Below, piece after piece: positions 1 to 9,697 of a stretch of DNA of 64,000 nt. A program made the translations under genes and the position numbers. Every line of letters begins with the position of its first letter. The stretch's first letter is position 1. The DNA comes from Rattus norvegicus (taxonomy: Eukaryota; Chordata; Mammalia; Rodentia; Muridae): contig NC_086024.1 of NCBI RefSeq assembly GCF_036323735.1, forward strand, positions 130,181,053-130,245,052, written 5' to 3'. Under the pieces are notes generated by a model. It saw only the letters and a program-made list of their open reading frames with translations. It was not told where the DNA came from and searched no databases.

Positions 1-480
1 ATGCGGTTCCCAGCACACAGTAATCTCGGACAGGATCCCAAGTGTTGCAGACAGAGTTTGCCAGCGTGGTGCAGCATGATGAAGTGCTGTGTAAAGCGTG
101 CACGTTGTGTGCTCAGAACCGAGGCTGCAGTGAGGTCACACGGTGACACGTGGAGATCACTGCCAGCAATGCCCTGGATTCCTTGCATGGTTGGTTTTGA
201 ATTCATTTGGGGTCCTTGGGTATTCAGAAACTTCTCGGTGTTACCAATATCTCTAAAGCTCCCACATTCACTTACAGGGCACCTCATGACAGGTCATACC
301 CTACAGTTTAAAGAGCAGGGTGACAAAGGACCAAAGTAGAATCATCCCACACAGTGGCCCGATTTTCCACAGAGCTTCCCCCTGCAGTTTCTTCCACAAG
401 GTGTCTTTTCAAACAGTGGTGTTGTAGAAATGTTTAAATTTCAATCAAGGGCTTCTACCCTGCCTTTGATTGATTATTCA
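1..480. other. Unassigned sequence at window edge
   Basis: I recognise no gene or repeat family here. A 112-codon open frame on + runs from base 1 to 339, but it may be open only because it meets the window edge. It is rich in Cys, Met and Trp without any domain pattern, so I read it as chance. Confidence 0.5.
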
Positions 481-491
481 ATTCCCAGATT

Positions 492-507
492 AAAAAAAAA
501 AAAAAAA
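492..507 (+). repeat. A16 homopolymer
   Basis: An uninterrupted run of 16 A. No SINE body is recognisable immediately upstream, so it may be the tail of a very degraded retroelement. Confidence 0.8.
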
Positions 508-599
508 CGTGCTCGACCTTTAATTTCTAATAAGCCTTCATCAGCACCAAAGCTTTCAGGTATCTACCTTCTATGCTATTGAAATCTACTTTCCTATTG

Positions 600-960
600 A
601 TAACTCCAGGTTATTTCCTACTATGTTCCGTCTGGGCTGCTCCAAACTCCAATTGGCCAGCCCTCACTGCCATGATTTTACCCCATAGCGTCTTCTCCTC
701 TCTCCACTCTCCTCCCCCCACCCCCAACCCCGTGGTCTCTCCTCCAACCCCAAGCCCAGGAACACCAAACTCCACCTATGTCTCTTCTGCCCAGCGATTG
801 GCTGTTGGCATCTTTGTTTAACCAATAGCTTTAAATTAGGAAACAAGGTCACATTGTACGTGCAGATTCTTCCGTTCCTGGGAGCAGCGGGCCTTGAGGG
901 GCCAGTATTGGTCCTTAGAATACGTAGCAAAAGATCAAACCTCAACATGGCGGTGAAGGA
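600..960 (+). mobile_element. Probable rodent interspersed repeat fragment
   Basis: The block with CCAATTGGCC, a C-rich tract and a 'GCCCAGCGATTGGCTGTTGG' stretch followed by a CCAATAG motif resembles a high-copy rodent repeat I have seen in L1- or LTR-associated sequence. I cannot name the family with confidence. The C-rich tract around 713-732 could form a quadruplex on the minus strand. Confidence 0.35.
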
Positions 961-1205
961 ACTCACCAGCTAAGACAAGAAAAAGAACTCTTAGCCATCC
1001 GCGGCATAAATACAGTCGTATTAAATGAATCATGGAACTAAAAGCTAAGATCATAAAACTTCAGAAGAGATCAGGAGATAAGATCCCAGGAGCCTACATG
1101 GGCAAAATGTAAGACAAAATAAAAGCACCAAACATAAAAGGAAAAAATGGGTTGGGTTTCATTCAAATCCAGAATTTCAGCTCTCCAAAGGGTACCATTA
1201 AGATC

Positions 1206-1340
1206 CGGAGAGATGACTCGGCAGAAAAAGAAACCTGCTGTCAAGCTGCATGACCTGGGTTTAATTTCTGGGATCTGCACAGTAGAAGGAGAGAACTCCT
1301 GAGAGCTGTCCTCTGACATCCACGTGTATGTGACAGCATG
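1206..1340 (+). mobile_element. tRNA-derived SINE (B2/B3 superfamily)
   Basis: The head reads GGAGAGATGACTCGGCAGA and is followed by a degraded B box and the 'GTCCTCTGACATCCACGTG' segment typical of this SINE group. It runs straight into a CA-rich array at its 3' end, a common arrangement for these elements. Confidence 0.75.
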
Positions 1341-1456
1341 AGCACACACGCACATGCACACACACACAACACACACACACTCACATGCACATATGCACAC
1401 ATGCACACACTGTCCTCTGACATCCACATGAACACACACACATACACACATACAAC
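1341..1456. repeat. Imperfect CA-rich microsatellite
   Basis: Interrupted CA/ACATGC repeats form the 3' extension of the preceding SINE. The phrase 'GTCCTCTGACATCCAC' recurs inside at about 1411-1426, so part of the SINE end has been duplicated with the array. Open frames on both strands here are repeat artefacts (His/Thr on +, Cys/Val on -). Confidence 0.85.
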
Positions 1457-1869
1457 TCAGGACAAAACAAACCTTCAAAGGGTCAGCATGAGGCATATAC
1501 TTAGGATATACTTAGGACTCCTTGGGATGTAAGTGGTGTGCCAAGAGTACACAATGGGTCTTTACTGTTGCTGTCTCCTTCCAGGGTTGCATCTGCCTTT
1601 CAAAGCAGACTTCAGACTGCAAGCTGTGACTGCCCCATTCCACCCAGGAGGTCTCAAAACCCTGCTAGATAACCAGTCCACTGCATGAATTCTCTCTGTG
1701 GAAATGTGCTAACCCAGCGATTGATGAGAGGTAGTTAGTCTAAGATTCTGAGAGGGAGGGGAAATGGGTGTACCATTTTGATGGTCAGGACAGTGAGGGC
1801 CATGGCAAATCCCTCATTTAGAGAGCCTAAATTGAGGTAGAGACTGTGATCATTTTTGCCTTCTACTCT
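1457..1869. other. No recognisable feature
   Basis: Ordinary mixed-composition sequence. I see no repeat family, long open frame or promoter signature. Confidence 0.5.
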
Positions 1870-1933
1870 TCATCCCCCTTTATCCCATTTTATGTCAAGG
1901 CCCAGAGAAGTTGAGTAACTCCCCTAAGGCCAC
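1870..1933 (-). mobile_element. MIR SINE fragment, left half (split by ORR1)
   Basis: The segment with CCCAGAGAAGTTGAGTAACT followed by AAGGCCAC is the reverse complement of the MIR core ('aagttacttaacctctctg' type). The element resumes at 2288 after the inserted LTR, so this is one ancient MIR cut in two. Confidence 0.75.
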
Positions 1934-2282
1934 TGTGGTGGTTTGAATAGGACTGACCACCATAGACGCATGTGTTTGAATGCTTGCCCCATAAGGAATG
2001 GTACTATTGTGCCTTGTCATAGTGGGTGTGGCCTTGTTGGGGGAAGTGCGTCATTGTGGGGGGCTGGGCTTTGAGGGCTGAGGCTTTATATGCTGAAGCC
2101 ACGCCCAGTGTACATAGACTCACAGTTGCTCCCACCGCCTGTGGATCCAGATGTAGAACTCTCAGCTCCTTTCTCCAGCACCGTTAAGATAACGGAGTGA
2201 ACCTCAGAAACTGTTTCTGTTTTCCTTTACAGGAGTTGCCATGGTCATGGCGTCTCTTTACAGCAATAGAATGCTTAAGATA
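1934..2282 (+). mobile_element. ORR1-type MaLR solo LTR with 5-bp TSD
   Basis: The LTR opens with TGTGGTGGTTTGAAT and ends in the ORR1-style 'GTCTCTTTACAGCAATAGAA' region. The 5-bp sequence GCCAC is present directly before (1929-1933) and after (2283-2287), matching the target-site duplication expected for ERVL/MaLR elements. Length is 349 bp, full for this family. No internal region or second LTR is present, so it is a solo LTR. It inserted into an older MIR. Confidence 0.9.
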
Positions 2283-2287
2283 GCCAC

Positions 2288-2330
2288 CCAGCCAGCAAAT
2301 GGCACAGGCTGCTGGACTCCAATTTCAAAC
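2288..2330 (-). mobile_element. MIR SINE fragment, right half
   Basis: CCAGCCAGCAAATGGCACAG continues the reverse-complement MIR consensus (the part around the tRNA-like end) exactly where the copy at 1870-1933 stops. Removing the LTR and one GCCAC copy restores a continuous MIR alignment. Confidence 0.65.
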
Positions 2331-3510
2331 TGCTTTCACAACAAAACCTCCATGTTACTCTTTGGGCATTTCCAACATCTTAGAATGTGTAATTTACTCT
2401 TTCCCCTACAATTTGATACCCTGAGAGGATGAGCTCATGGTGAAACAGGAAGTCCTCAAGCAATGGATACTTCTGAGGCAATTCCAAATGTGACATAATT
2501 TCTAAACAGAATAGAAGTCCACATCCTTTGGGCAGCGTAGGAGGGTTGAGAATGTCTCCAAGATATATTACTCTGAATGGCTCAGGAAACAAAGCATAAA
2601 AATGGGCTATGCAGGCCATTCCCTAAGAGCTGATGGGAGTCCAGGCTCTCTTTTCTGGATTCATCCAGGACATATGTGATGGCCAAAGCAGTTTCACAAG
2701 AGAGGAAGGGGAGATACCCTCTCTACAAAGGCTGAACATTCAGGCAACTGGTTCCTGTATTGTGATCCCAGATACAATTGGATACATGGACACCTCCTCC
2801 CCCACCATGTTTAGAAACTTTATCAGTCCATTCCCAAAGCAAGTCAGCTTGGAGCTGTGACAGGTGTCACGTAAGGTTGATGGCCACCAAGGGAGCTTTA
2901 TTGTTTCTGAGATCTCAAGGAGAAGTTGAAGCCCTGGAACTAGGCTCACTCAAAGCAGTTGGGTGGTGATTGCCCAGCCTAGCAATGGGTCTGGGCATGA
3001 GTAATGAGGAGCCTGGAAAAGCTCACATATACATTGACAAAGGGAAGAAGTGACCACACAGGCCAGAGAGGGCTGCAGCTCCCTGAACTAAACTGATACA
3101 ATGTTGCACCTTCAAACTTGAATGAGTCTGTAAACGGAGTGGATCCCACACCTGTCCAATCACAGCACTCCCCTGCAGGGTCAGGGCATGCTCCACCTGT
3201 CTGTGGGAGGAGCCTGATGCTATTGTAGACCTTGGTGAGATGTTTGAATCTGAGTACCAGGTAACCGTGGTGTTCAGGAATGGACACCGTGGGCGCAGGT
3301 GCCCAGGGCCTCTCAGTTTCTCTCAGTTGCACAGCTAGGGAGAATATTTGGAAAAGAGGACACACTCTTCTTGGTAGATGTGGTGATTAGTTTCAAGGGT
3401 GATCGGTTTCTTAGTGTGCCTCTTCTGCAGTTACAGATGAGCACGGTCTCTGACCCCATGTACTGGAGATAACTCTGAGAGGCCAAACCTACCCCATCTT
3501 GGGAGCAGAC
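2331..3510. other. Unassigned sequence
   Basis: About 1.2 kb without a repeat I can name. Several 60-130-codon frames overlap on both strands (for example 2979-3365 minus), but none resembles a known family and none is bounded by convincing splice sites. I call no gene. Confidence 0.5.
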
Positions 3511-3519
3511 TCTATCTTA

Positions 3520-3534
3520 AAAGAAAAAAAAAAA
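3520..3534 (+). repeat. Short A-rich tail
   Basis: An A-rich stretch ending in about 11 consecutive A follows 'CTATCTTAAAAG'. It could be the tail of a degraded retrocopy, but no body is identifiable. Confidence 0.5.
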
Positions 3535-3859
3535 GCCTGAGAGCTTGACCTGCAGCTAAACCCAAGCTGCACCCAAATATGGGTGCAGTATGCCTTGGCC
3601 CATACTCCATAGTCACTCCCTAGCTACTTCCTAGAAACACTCAATCAAAGATTAGTCTGATTGTTTCAGATGTACTTTCAGACCCTTTGCCATTGTTCAT
3701 GGTTTTGCTTCGGGGGGCCCTGCTGTGCCAGGAGAAAGGTGGGACAGCAGACTAAAACTGGAGGTTCAGGCAGGCTCAGGGTCTTGGTTACACCATCACA
3801 TAAGGAAGAGGCTTAGTCCAGGGCATCCTGCTGAGGTGACATGTGTCATGCTCAGGTGC
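3535..3859. other. No recognisable feature
   Basis: Mixed-composition sequence without a recognised repeat or coding signal. Confidence 0.45.
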
Positions 3860-4030
3860 TATGTGCTATATTCCAGGAGCTTTCCAGGTTACACAGAAAG
3901 CTTGGTGTTTGAATGCAGACCCTGGGTTTCCACGCAGGCACTGTGCCTTTGGTCGTGTATGAGCCTCAGTTTCCTCTTGCAGAGGAGGGTGGGGCAGGCA
4001 TCAAATAGAGGCTCAGGACATCCCTCAGGT
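3860..4030 (+). mobile_element. MIR SINE fragment
   Basis: The run 'GAGCCTCAGTTTCCTCTTGC' is close to the MIR core. It is preceded by a MIR-like 'TTTGAATGCAGACCCTGGGT' segment in the correct order and orientation. Confidence 0.7.
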
Positions 4031-4590
4031 CCAGTGCACAGCATGGCTGCTGCTTCCCCCTTCTAGATTATGAAATTTAAGATACCCCAAGCCCATACAT
4101 GGTTGGGGACTTCCCTTCTTCAAGTCAGCATGGTACTGTAAGGATACGCATTCAGGTCCACGGTCTCGTCTCTACAACAGTCATGCCCAAAACTGGAGTA
4201 TTCTCAGGGATGCTTTACACAAAGCAGGAAGGTTCGCACTGCCCCAAGCACGGTCGCCCATAAAATTTGACACGGGCACGGGGCCCCTGGCAGATTTTAT
4301 TTATAACCTGCCTGTGATCTGCTTCAGGAATACTAGTGAGTCTGTGTGGATCGGCTCCCAGTTGTGTGGGTGGATGGAGTCGGGTCCCATAATTGTTAGG
4401 CTCTATGCAGTATTTTCTCTCTATAATCTGGGAAGTTCTGGATGCTGGAATGATCTCGCAGGGAATTTTCTGAGAAGGGATCTGTTTTTCAGTAATGAAA
4501 GGCTTTGGAATTATTAGTATCTTTGAGGTTGTTTGTGACCTTGACCTCCTGATCAATTAGCAATTGGAAGAGCTCCTTTGACTGTCTCTC
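4031..4590. other. Unassigned sequence with overlapping chance ORFs
   Basis: A 113-codon frame on minus (4215-4556) and a 67-codon frame on plus (4314-4517) overlap. Neither shows a domain, a signal peptide or a splice context. I see nothing else. Confidence 0.45.
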
Positions 4591-4605
4591 GAATAGGAAT
4601 TTTCT

Positions 4606-4811
4606 CTTTTTTTAAGATTTATTCATTTATTATATGATTTATTCATTTCTTATATATAAGTACACTGTAGCTGTCTTCAGACACACCAGGAGAGGGCATC
4701 AGATCCCATTACAGATGGTTATGAGCCACCATGTGGTTGCTGGGAATTGAACTCAGGATCTCTGGAAGAGCAGTCGGATGCTCTTAACCGCTGAGCCATC
4801 TCTCCAGCCCA
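4606..4811 (-). mobile_element. B2 SINE, full length, with TSD
   Basis: Read on minus it starts GGGCTGGAGAGATGGCTCAG, carries intact A- and B-box-like Pol III promoter regions and the 'TCTGATGCCCTCTCCTGGTG' segment, and ends in an A/T-rich tail with AATAAAT units. The 14-bp duplication AATAGGAATTTTCT flanks it at 4592-4605 and 4812-4825, showing L1-mediated insertion. Low divergence suggests a fairly recent copy. Confidence 0.95.
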
Positions 4812-5224
4812 AATAGGAATTTTCTAATCAGTACCTGGAACCTTCTAGAACCAGAACCACATTGTCTAAGTCCTAAGGCGCTCATTCGGTGGACCTCGGC
4901 TCCTCAAAGGAGGCGCTGTGTCTGCACCAGATCTGTCTTCTTTGAACCCACCTTTCTGGCCCCCATCCGGACCTATGCAGCCCAGAGAACCTGGCAGCCC
5001 TTCTGTGGCCAGATCCATCCTTGAGCTGCTGTATTGATGGTGGGGTGAAAATGGGAGGCTCTGATTCAGAATAAAATTCAAAACAATCCAGGGGAAAGAG
5101 GCTGTGAAAGGTTTTCTTCTCTCCACTGGTGTTCGTATTTGTTATTTAATAAATACAGGGTGGGGGGATCAAAATATTATGTCATCAGCATGAATTTGAT
5201 TGAACATATCCGAGTTTTGTTTCT

Positions 5225-5295
5225 GGCCAGTGCCGGAAAGTGAACCGTGATCTCATGCATCCCAAGCAGGTGCTCACTAAGCTGCGCCCACATTT
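5225..5295 (-). mobile_element. Degraded tRNA-derived SINE piece
   Basis: The pattern 'GTGAACCGTGATCTCATGCA ... AAGCAGGTGCTCACTAAGCTG' resembles the reverse complement of the tRNA-like head shared by ID and B4-type SINEs (B box, anticodon arm, A box in reverse). It is diverged and has no tail. Confidence 0.5.
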
Positions 5296-5747
5296 ATGGA
5301 ACGGCTGAAGCTAAGCAAGTTTGTCACTCAAGATGACAACACCCTGAAGGTTCAGTCCCCTTCAGCTGAGTCTCCTGGTAGTGCAGACAGCCACACACAA
5401 TCACAGTCCCATGCCTAGGCACTGGTGCCCACTCGCTGTGACCTCTGTCTACTCTGGGCATCACCTTCCTTTGGTGCAGGAGGTGGAGGTGACCCCTTCC
5501 ACCTGCCCCCTTGCCAGCTTACCAAGTTAGTAGCCATCTCAGACTTCACGTCAGTCCAGATCCATCCCCAGAGCTTGCGTGAGAAAAGTCAGTGCCATTC
5601 TCCAAAGCCAGCACAGCAAATCACACACAATCCAAGTTCAGCACCATGCAACCCCCCACCCTCAGGCTGCTTACGCTCCTGCTGGGAGTTCTGACCACCA
5701 CAACGCTACAGTTCAGGCCTCAAGATTCCCCGGAAATGGATCAAGAT

Positions 5748-5772
5748 GGGGGGCAGGGGGACGGGGGTGGGG
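5748..5772 (+). other. Predicted G-quadruplex motif
   Basis: Four runs of 4-6 G are separated by loops of 1-2 bases (G6-CA-G5-AC-G5-T-G4). The arrangement satisfies the canonical G4 pattern with very short loops, which favours a stable structure. No gene start lies next to it that I can recognise. Confidence 0.8.
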
Positions 5773-6229
5773 AGTGAGAATTCAAAAGGGGTGCTAGGCA
5801 CATATCTCAGGAGGTGATGCTTCAGTAAGGAATGGAGCTAGAACTGGGGGTTTGGGGCTAAGTTCAGCCCTATGTAGAGTCACTGAGACTTTTCATAATC
5901 CCGCTCTGGAACTAGGACAGATCTTTAGACATGATCCGATTTGAGGCAAGGGTGTATGGATTTCACATCCCTAATTAGCTAGTTACCAACTGTGGCTTCC
6001 CTTGGAAGCTGGACCAAACAAAGTGGGTGACAGAGGACAGACCTAGGGAAGGATGTCTGGGACCACTGACATCACACAGTTACAATCAATAAATGGAGTC
6101 CTGAAGTGAATGGTGGCTGAAGACTTTTATTTATGTTAATGAACAAGATAAAACAGATTTTTCTTTCAGTTGCAGGGAACCTTAGGGAGACACCATCCTA
6201 TCCACACAAACTTGTCTTGAAAGATCCCA

Positions 6230-6900
6230 TGCAGAGAGACCCTTACTCAAGTCTTGGGAAATCGCGGACCCCAGACACAGAGAGACCGTTTTGGATGTAA
6301 TAAGCAAAGGCGAGGTTTATTACGGAGACCTATTACAGAGATCTCCGGGCCAACACGTTTCTCGTGCAGGAGACAGAGGTGTCACCCCGAGAGGCTGGGA
6401 GAAAGAGTATTTAAAGGCAGAGGCTGTGAGCCCCAGGGGATGGGGGGATGTCAAAGGGGAATGCACTGCAAGTTACAGGATTGTTTTATGGCTCTAGGAG
6501 ATAAGGGGACGCCAAAAGGTTTTATGGCCCCCTGGTTCCTGGAACAGAGCTACTAAATCAGGAGAAGGGTAGGGTCTTCAGGTCCTCATTATTTTTAAAA
6601 GTTTGTCAGAATTGATGAAGCATCTGTATTTGAAACACCTCTGGTTAGGCTTGGGCCGCTGGTTTCCTGGGGTGCTCTCTGTAGGACGAAATGGCTAGAA
6701 AGCACAAGTAGGGGCTTAAATAAACACCACAGGGGCAGAACAAAGAACAGTTACTCACACCGGGTGATAAGCAAAGTAGTTCTCTTGCATTCCTTTTTTT
6801 TATCTTTATGGCCTGTTATTCCTGGTGGCAGGGCTTAGCCCTGAGTCTGTGGCTTTTGGGACTTACTCTTTTAGTTTTATATTTTTAAACCTTAAATTCG
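6230..6900 (-). mobile_element. LTR with retroviral-type signals (likely solo)
   Basis: Read on minus, a TTTAAATA box (plus 6408-6415) is followed about 90 bases later by an AATAAA poly(A) signal (plus 6316-6321) and then by a U5-like segment with TGTCTGGGGTCCGCGATTTC. This TATA-to-poly(A) spacing is typical of class I/II endogenous retroviral LTRs. The U5 end is probably near 6230. The U3 limit is uncertain, between about 6560 and 6900. No gag, pol or env-like frame adjoins it. Confidence 0.6.
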
Positions 6901-6967
6901 TATAATTTTCCTTTCAGTCTAACCACATAGCAAGTACCCAAATCAAGACAGTTCTGGGGGAACAATG

Positions 6968-7048
6968 GTTCAGTGTCACTTCACAGATGGAGAAACTGAG
7001 GCACAGAAAAGATAACTCAGTTTGCTACACGGCTGAGCCAGTCCTCAC
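6968..7048 (-). mobile_element. MIR SINE fragment
   Basis: The stretch 'CAGATGGAGAAACTGAGGCA' followed by CAGAAAAGATAACTCAG is the reverse complement of the conserved MIR core. Confidence 0.8.
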
Positions 7049-7204
7049 AAACTTTCAAGACATCGTAGAGGAAGAATCCTCAGGAAGGAGGTGGGTCAGT
7101 TACAGACAGTGGAGACAGAAAACGCCCAAGGTTAGGCGTGATCACTGGGACGAGCTCTGACAAGGTGAGGTGTCCAAGAGAGCTGAGAAGTGGAGAGGAA
7201 GTAG

Positions 7205-7273
7205 CTGTCTCGAATTGTTTTCTGCTACTCTAACAAAACACTTGAGTCTGAGTAATTTATAAAGAAAAGAGGT
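7205..7273 (-). mobile_element. Older MaLR/LTR-like repeat, part 1 (interrupted)
   Basis: The sequence ACAAAACACTTGAGTCTGAG then TAATTTATAAAG matches the reverse complement of the 3' end of MaLR (MST/MLT/MT-like) LTRs. It is broken at 7273 by a plus-strand LTR and resumes at 7625. Confidence 0.6.
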
Positions 7274-7624
7274 TGCTGTGGTTTGAATTGGACCCCTCCT
7301 CTGTGAAAACCCTTCTTGAAATCTCATCTCCATTGTGACGTTTTCGAGGGCAAACCAAATCTCTAGCCAGCTCTGGTGGATGAGAATGGGGCCTGGGGTT
7401 ATCTAAGTCCAACGAGGCGGTTTGTAGTGGTCGAACCTGGTGGCTCTGTAGAAGAGAGAACCCATGTGGCGCTGTGTGGGGCCTTGGGACTCTGCCAGCA
7501 AGAAGGCCATAACCACATGTGGGCAGTTGACATCAGACCAGGATTCAGAGCCAAAATAAACCTCTTTTACAGTTTAGTCGGCCTGTGGTCTTGTGTTATC
7601 AACAACAGAATGTGAGCAGAGGCA
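7274..7624 (+). mobile_element. MaLR solo LTR nested in an older repeat
   Basis: It begins TGCTGTGGTTTGAAT and ends near GTGTTATCAACAACAGAATG ... CA. A poly(A) signal (AATAAA) sits about 60 bases before the end. The 5-bp TSD GAGGT flanks it at 7269-7273 and 7625-7629, and the surrounding repeat reads through (AAAGAGGT then TTACTTTGG) once the LTR is removed. Length is 351 bp. The overlapping short open frames are not genes. Confidence 0.8.
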
Positions 7625-8020
7625 GAGGTTTACTTTGGCTCCTGGAGCCACGGTCTGGAAAGTGCAAGACACATCGCCTACGTGTGCTGAGGGCTTCCGG
7701 GGGTGCGCTGGAGCGCTCGGGGGGTGGGGGGGGTGGGGGGGAAGGAACCAAGCCGGTGTGTGCGGAGAGCACAAAGTGCCTGCAGCAAACGGCCCTCTGT
7801 TCTAACACCCTCTCTAGAGATAACCAATTCAGTCCCCAGAGCGCAAAAGCCTCACCCACTCCCGAGATAAGTAGTCCTGGTCCCCAGAGCTAGGCATTAA
7901 TCTCTCTTAGGAACCTAATGTTTTCTTAAAGGCCCCATCTCACCTCAGTACTGATCCTCTGGGAGTTAAGACTCCAGACATGAGCGTTGGAGGCCATGTG
8001 TTCCAGTCACAGCGGTGGAA
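7625..8020 (-). mobile_element. Older MaLR/LTR-like repeat, part 2
   Basis: Continues the element interrupted at 7273. Downstream pieces such as 'AAAGGCCCCATCTCACCTCA' and 'TTGGAGGCCATGTG' follow the order expected for the reverse complement of this repeat group. A strongly G-rich segment lies inside at 7719-7741. Confidence 0.5.
7719..7741 (+). other. G-rich quadruplex-capable tract
   Basis: Three long G runs (6, 8 and 7) are separated by single T residues. The longer runs can split to supply a fourth run. Such tracts often vary in length between individuals. Confidence 0.65.
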
Positions 8021-8640
8021 GAAGGTATCTGCAAGCTTCAGTAGGTGGCGCGCCCCAGCCCTACACTGGCTTTGACGTGACAAATGGAGCGAAGGGATGG
8101 CTTTCTCAAATGATTTATATTTATTGCAGGATAATTCAATATAAAACAATAATCCGCATGGAATTGTTCAGTCACAAAGCTCCCTACTGACGCACGGCAC
8201 ACGCATGCTCCTTCCGGGTGGGAGGAAACAGTTGCAGGGCCTCACCCTAAGAAGAGCACGGGAATCTGTGAGCGACCCCAGAGTAATGGACCTGGACTGC
8301 CTCTGGCGCAGGACTGGATCAGACCAGGGAGCCTCCAGCCAGAGGCTCTTGGCCAGTACTGGAAAAGAGACATAGAACCAACCTCCGTGCTGGGTCCAAA
8401 AATCTCAGAGCTAAGGATGATCGTGGCCTGGAGGCTTGGAAATCCAAGATCACCTGACCGCATCTGGGGAGGGTCTCACGCTGCTTTGACCCACGGTGGA
8501 AAACAGAAAGGCCAGTGGATCCAGGATTGGTTCCACGGGGCTCCTGATCTTCAGTCTCACTATTTGCTAAATGCAGCGTAGAAAATCCTAACTTGTATGC
8601 CCTGTGTCCAGCGTTGCCTGGGCCAGCCTCGCTCATCCGG
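8021..8640. other. Unassigned sequence
   Basis: No recognised repeat. An AscI-type octamer GGCGCGCC lies at 8047-8054 and CpGs are somewhat frequent around 8035-8220, but composition is not that of a CpG island. Overlapping frames of 60-105 codons on both strands look like chance. Confidence 0.45.
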
Positions 8641-8649
8641 CTGTGGGTT

Positions 8650-8840
8650 CACTGACATGCAAATTAGGTAGCTCAAAAGGACAAGAAATGGAATGATGCC
8701 TGCCTGCCGCCGAGTCTGCCTGCCGTGAAGGACTCGCACACTCTGGGACCATACGCCCAAGTAAACCCTTCCTTCCGTAAGTTGCTTTCGGTCTTGGTAT
8801 TTTAACACGGTAACAGAAAGGTGACTCAGAACCGATATGC
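8650..8840 (+). mobile_element. 3' part of a MaLR-type LTR
   Basis: 'AAACCCTTCCTTCCGTAAGT' followed by TGCTTTCGGTC and TTAACACGGTAACAGAAAGG matches the terminal part of a high-copy rodent LTR group (consensus ends 'acagcaacagaaa...'). The upstream part is degraded. Confidence 0.6.
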
Positions 8841-8944
8841 AGCACAAATAGCCCAGTTACGCGCCCTGTGCAAGGGGCTCAGAGAAGACGAACAAATGTG
8901 AAGATGAAGTCAGGGTCCGCTTTGGCCGTGATGTTTGAGGTATG

Positions 8945-9170
8945 TGTTTGAGTTCGGCACTCACGTGGTAGCTCACAACTACCGGTAACTCTAGCTTCAG
9001 GGGATTCCGTGCCACCTTCTGGCCTTGTTGAGTGCACGCACGCACACACAGACACACGCACAGCCACGTACATGTACACACATGTTGTGTCTACACATAG
9101 TCACATACATGTGCACCCACACACGACACACACGGGTACATACACGTGAACATAAGTAATTCTAAAAAGA
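8945..9170 (+). mobile_element. B3 SINE with CA-rich tail
   Basis: The body contains GTGGTAGCTCACAACTACCG and CTCTAGCTTCAGGGGATTCC, B3 hallmarks, followed by an ACAC/ACATGTAC tail from about 9035. The tRNA-like head is lost or degraded. Confidence 0.8.
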
Positions 9171-9204
9171 TATCCGAGAATAGAACAGCGGAGCAGGTAA
9201 GGGT

Positions 9205-9412
9205 GGGAAGAGGGCGGTGTCAGCCTGTTGGCAGGCACGGCGATGGAGAAATAGTGGGCTTTCAAAACTCCAAAGCCCACCCTCTGGTGACACACTTCCT
9301 CCAACCAGGACCACAACTCCTAATCCTTCTAATCCGGTCAAAGAGTCCTACTCCCTGGTGACTAAGCAGTCAAGTGTTTGAGGCTATGGGGCCATTCTTA
9401 TTCAACCGACAC
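9205..9412 (-). mobile_element. ORR1-type LTR, 5' portion
   Basis: 'AAAGCCCACCCTCTGGTGAC' ... 'CACTTCCTCCAACCAGGACC' ... 'GGGGCCATTCTTATTCAACC' is the reverse complement of the first half of an ORR1 LTR, ending near 9412 at the LTR start. Confidence 0.8.
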
Positions 9413-9634
9413 AGTCATTAAGAACAATGCCCTGACACTCCATGTGTGCTACCTCAGACAAGAACCTTGAAAACCCAGCCAAGGAAAGAAGCCAAGTCAG
9501 GCATGTATGTGGTCCTGTGAAAGACCCAGAACGGTCACATTCTGGGAGCCAGGAAACAGATTGGTGGCTGCCCGGTACTCGAGGAACGAAAGAAAAGGTA
9601 GCAACTTAATAGATAAGGGATTTTTTTTCTTTTT

Positions 9635-9697
9635 GGTGTGTGGTGAGTGTGTGTGGTGAGTGTGTGTGGTGAGTGTGTGTGGTGAGTGTGTGTGTGG
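9635..9697 (+). repeat. 13-bp minisatellite (TGGTGAGTGTGTG)n
   Basis: TGGTGAG recurs at 9641, 9654, 9667 and 9680, a strict 13-bp period with four copies and no mismatches in the core. His/Thr-rich frames on minus are translations of the repeat. Confidence 0.9.

Larger units (their letters stand above)
4826..6225. other. Mostly unassigned 1.4 kb
   Basis: No gene is recognised. Two small items are listed separately: a degraded tRNA-derived SINE piece (5225-5295) and a G-quadruplex motif (5748-5772). Chance frames around 5425-5797 overlap in several phases. Confidence 0.45.
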
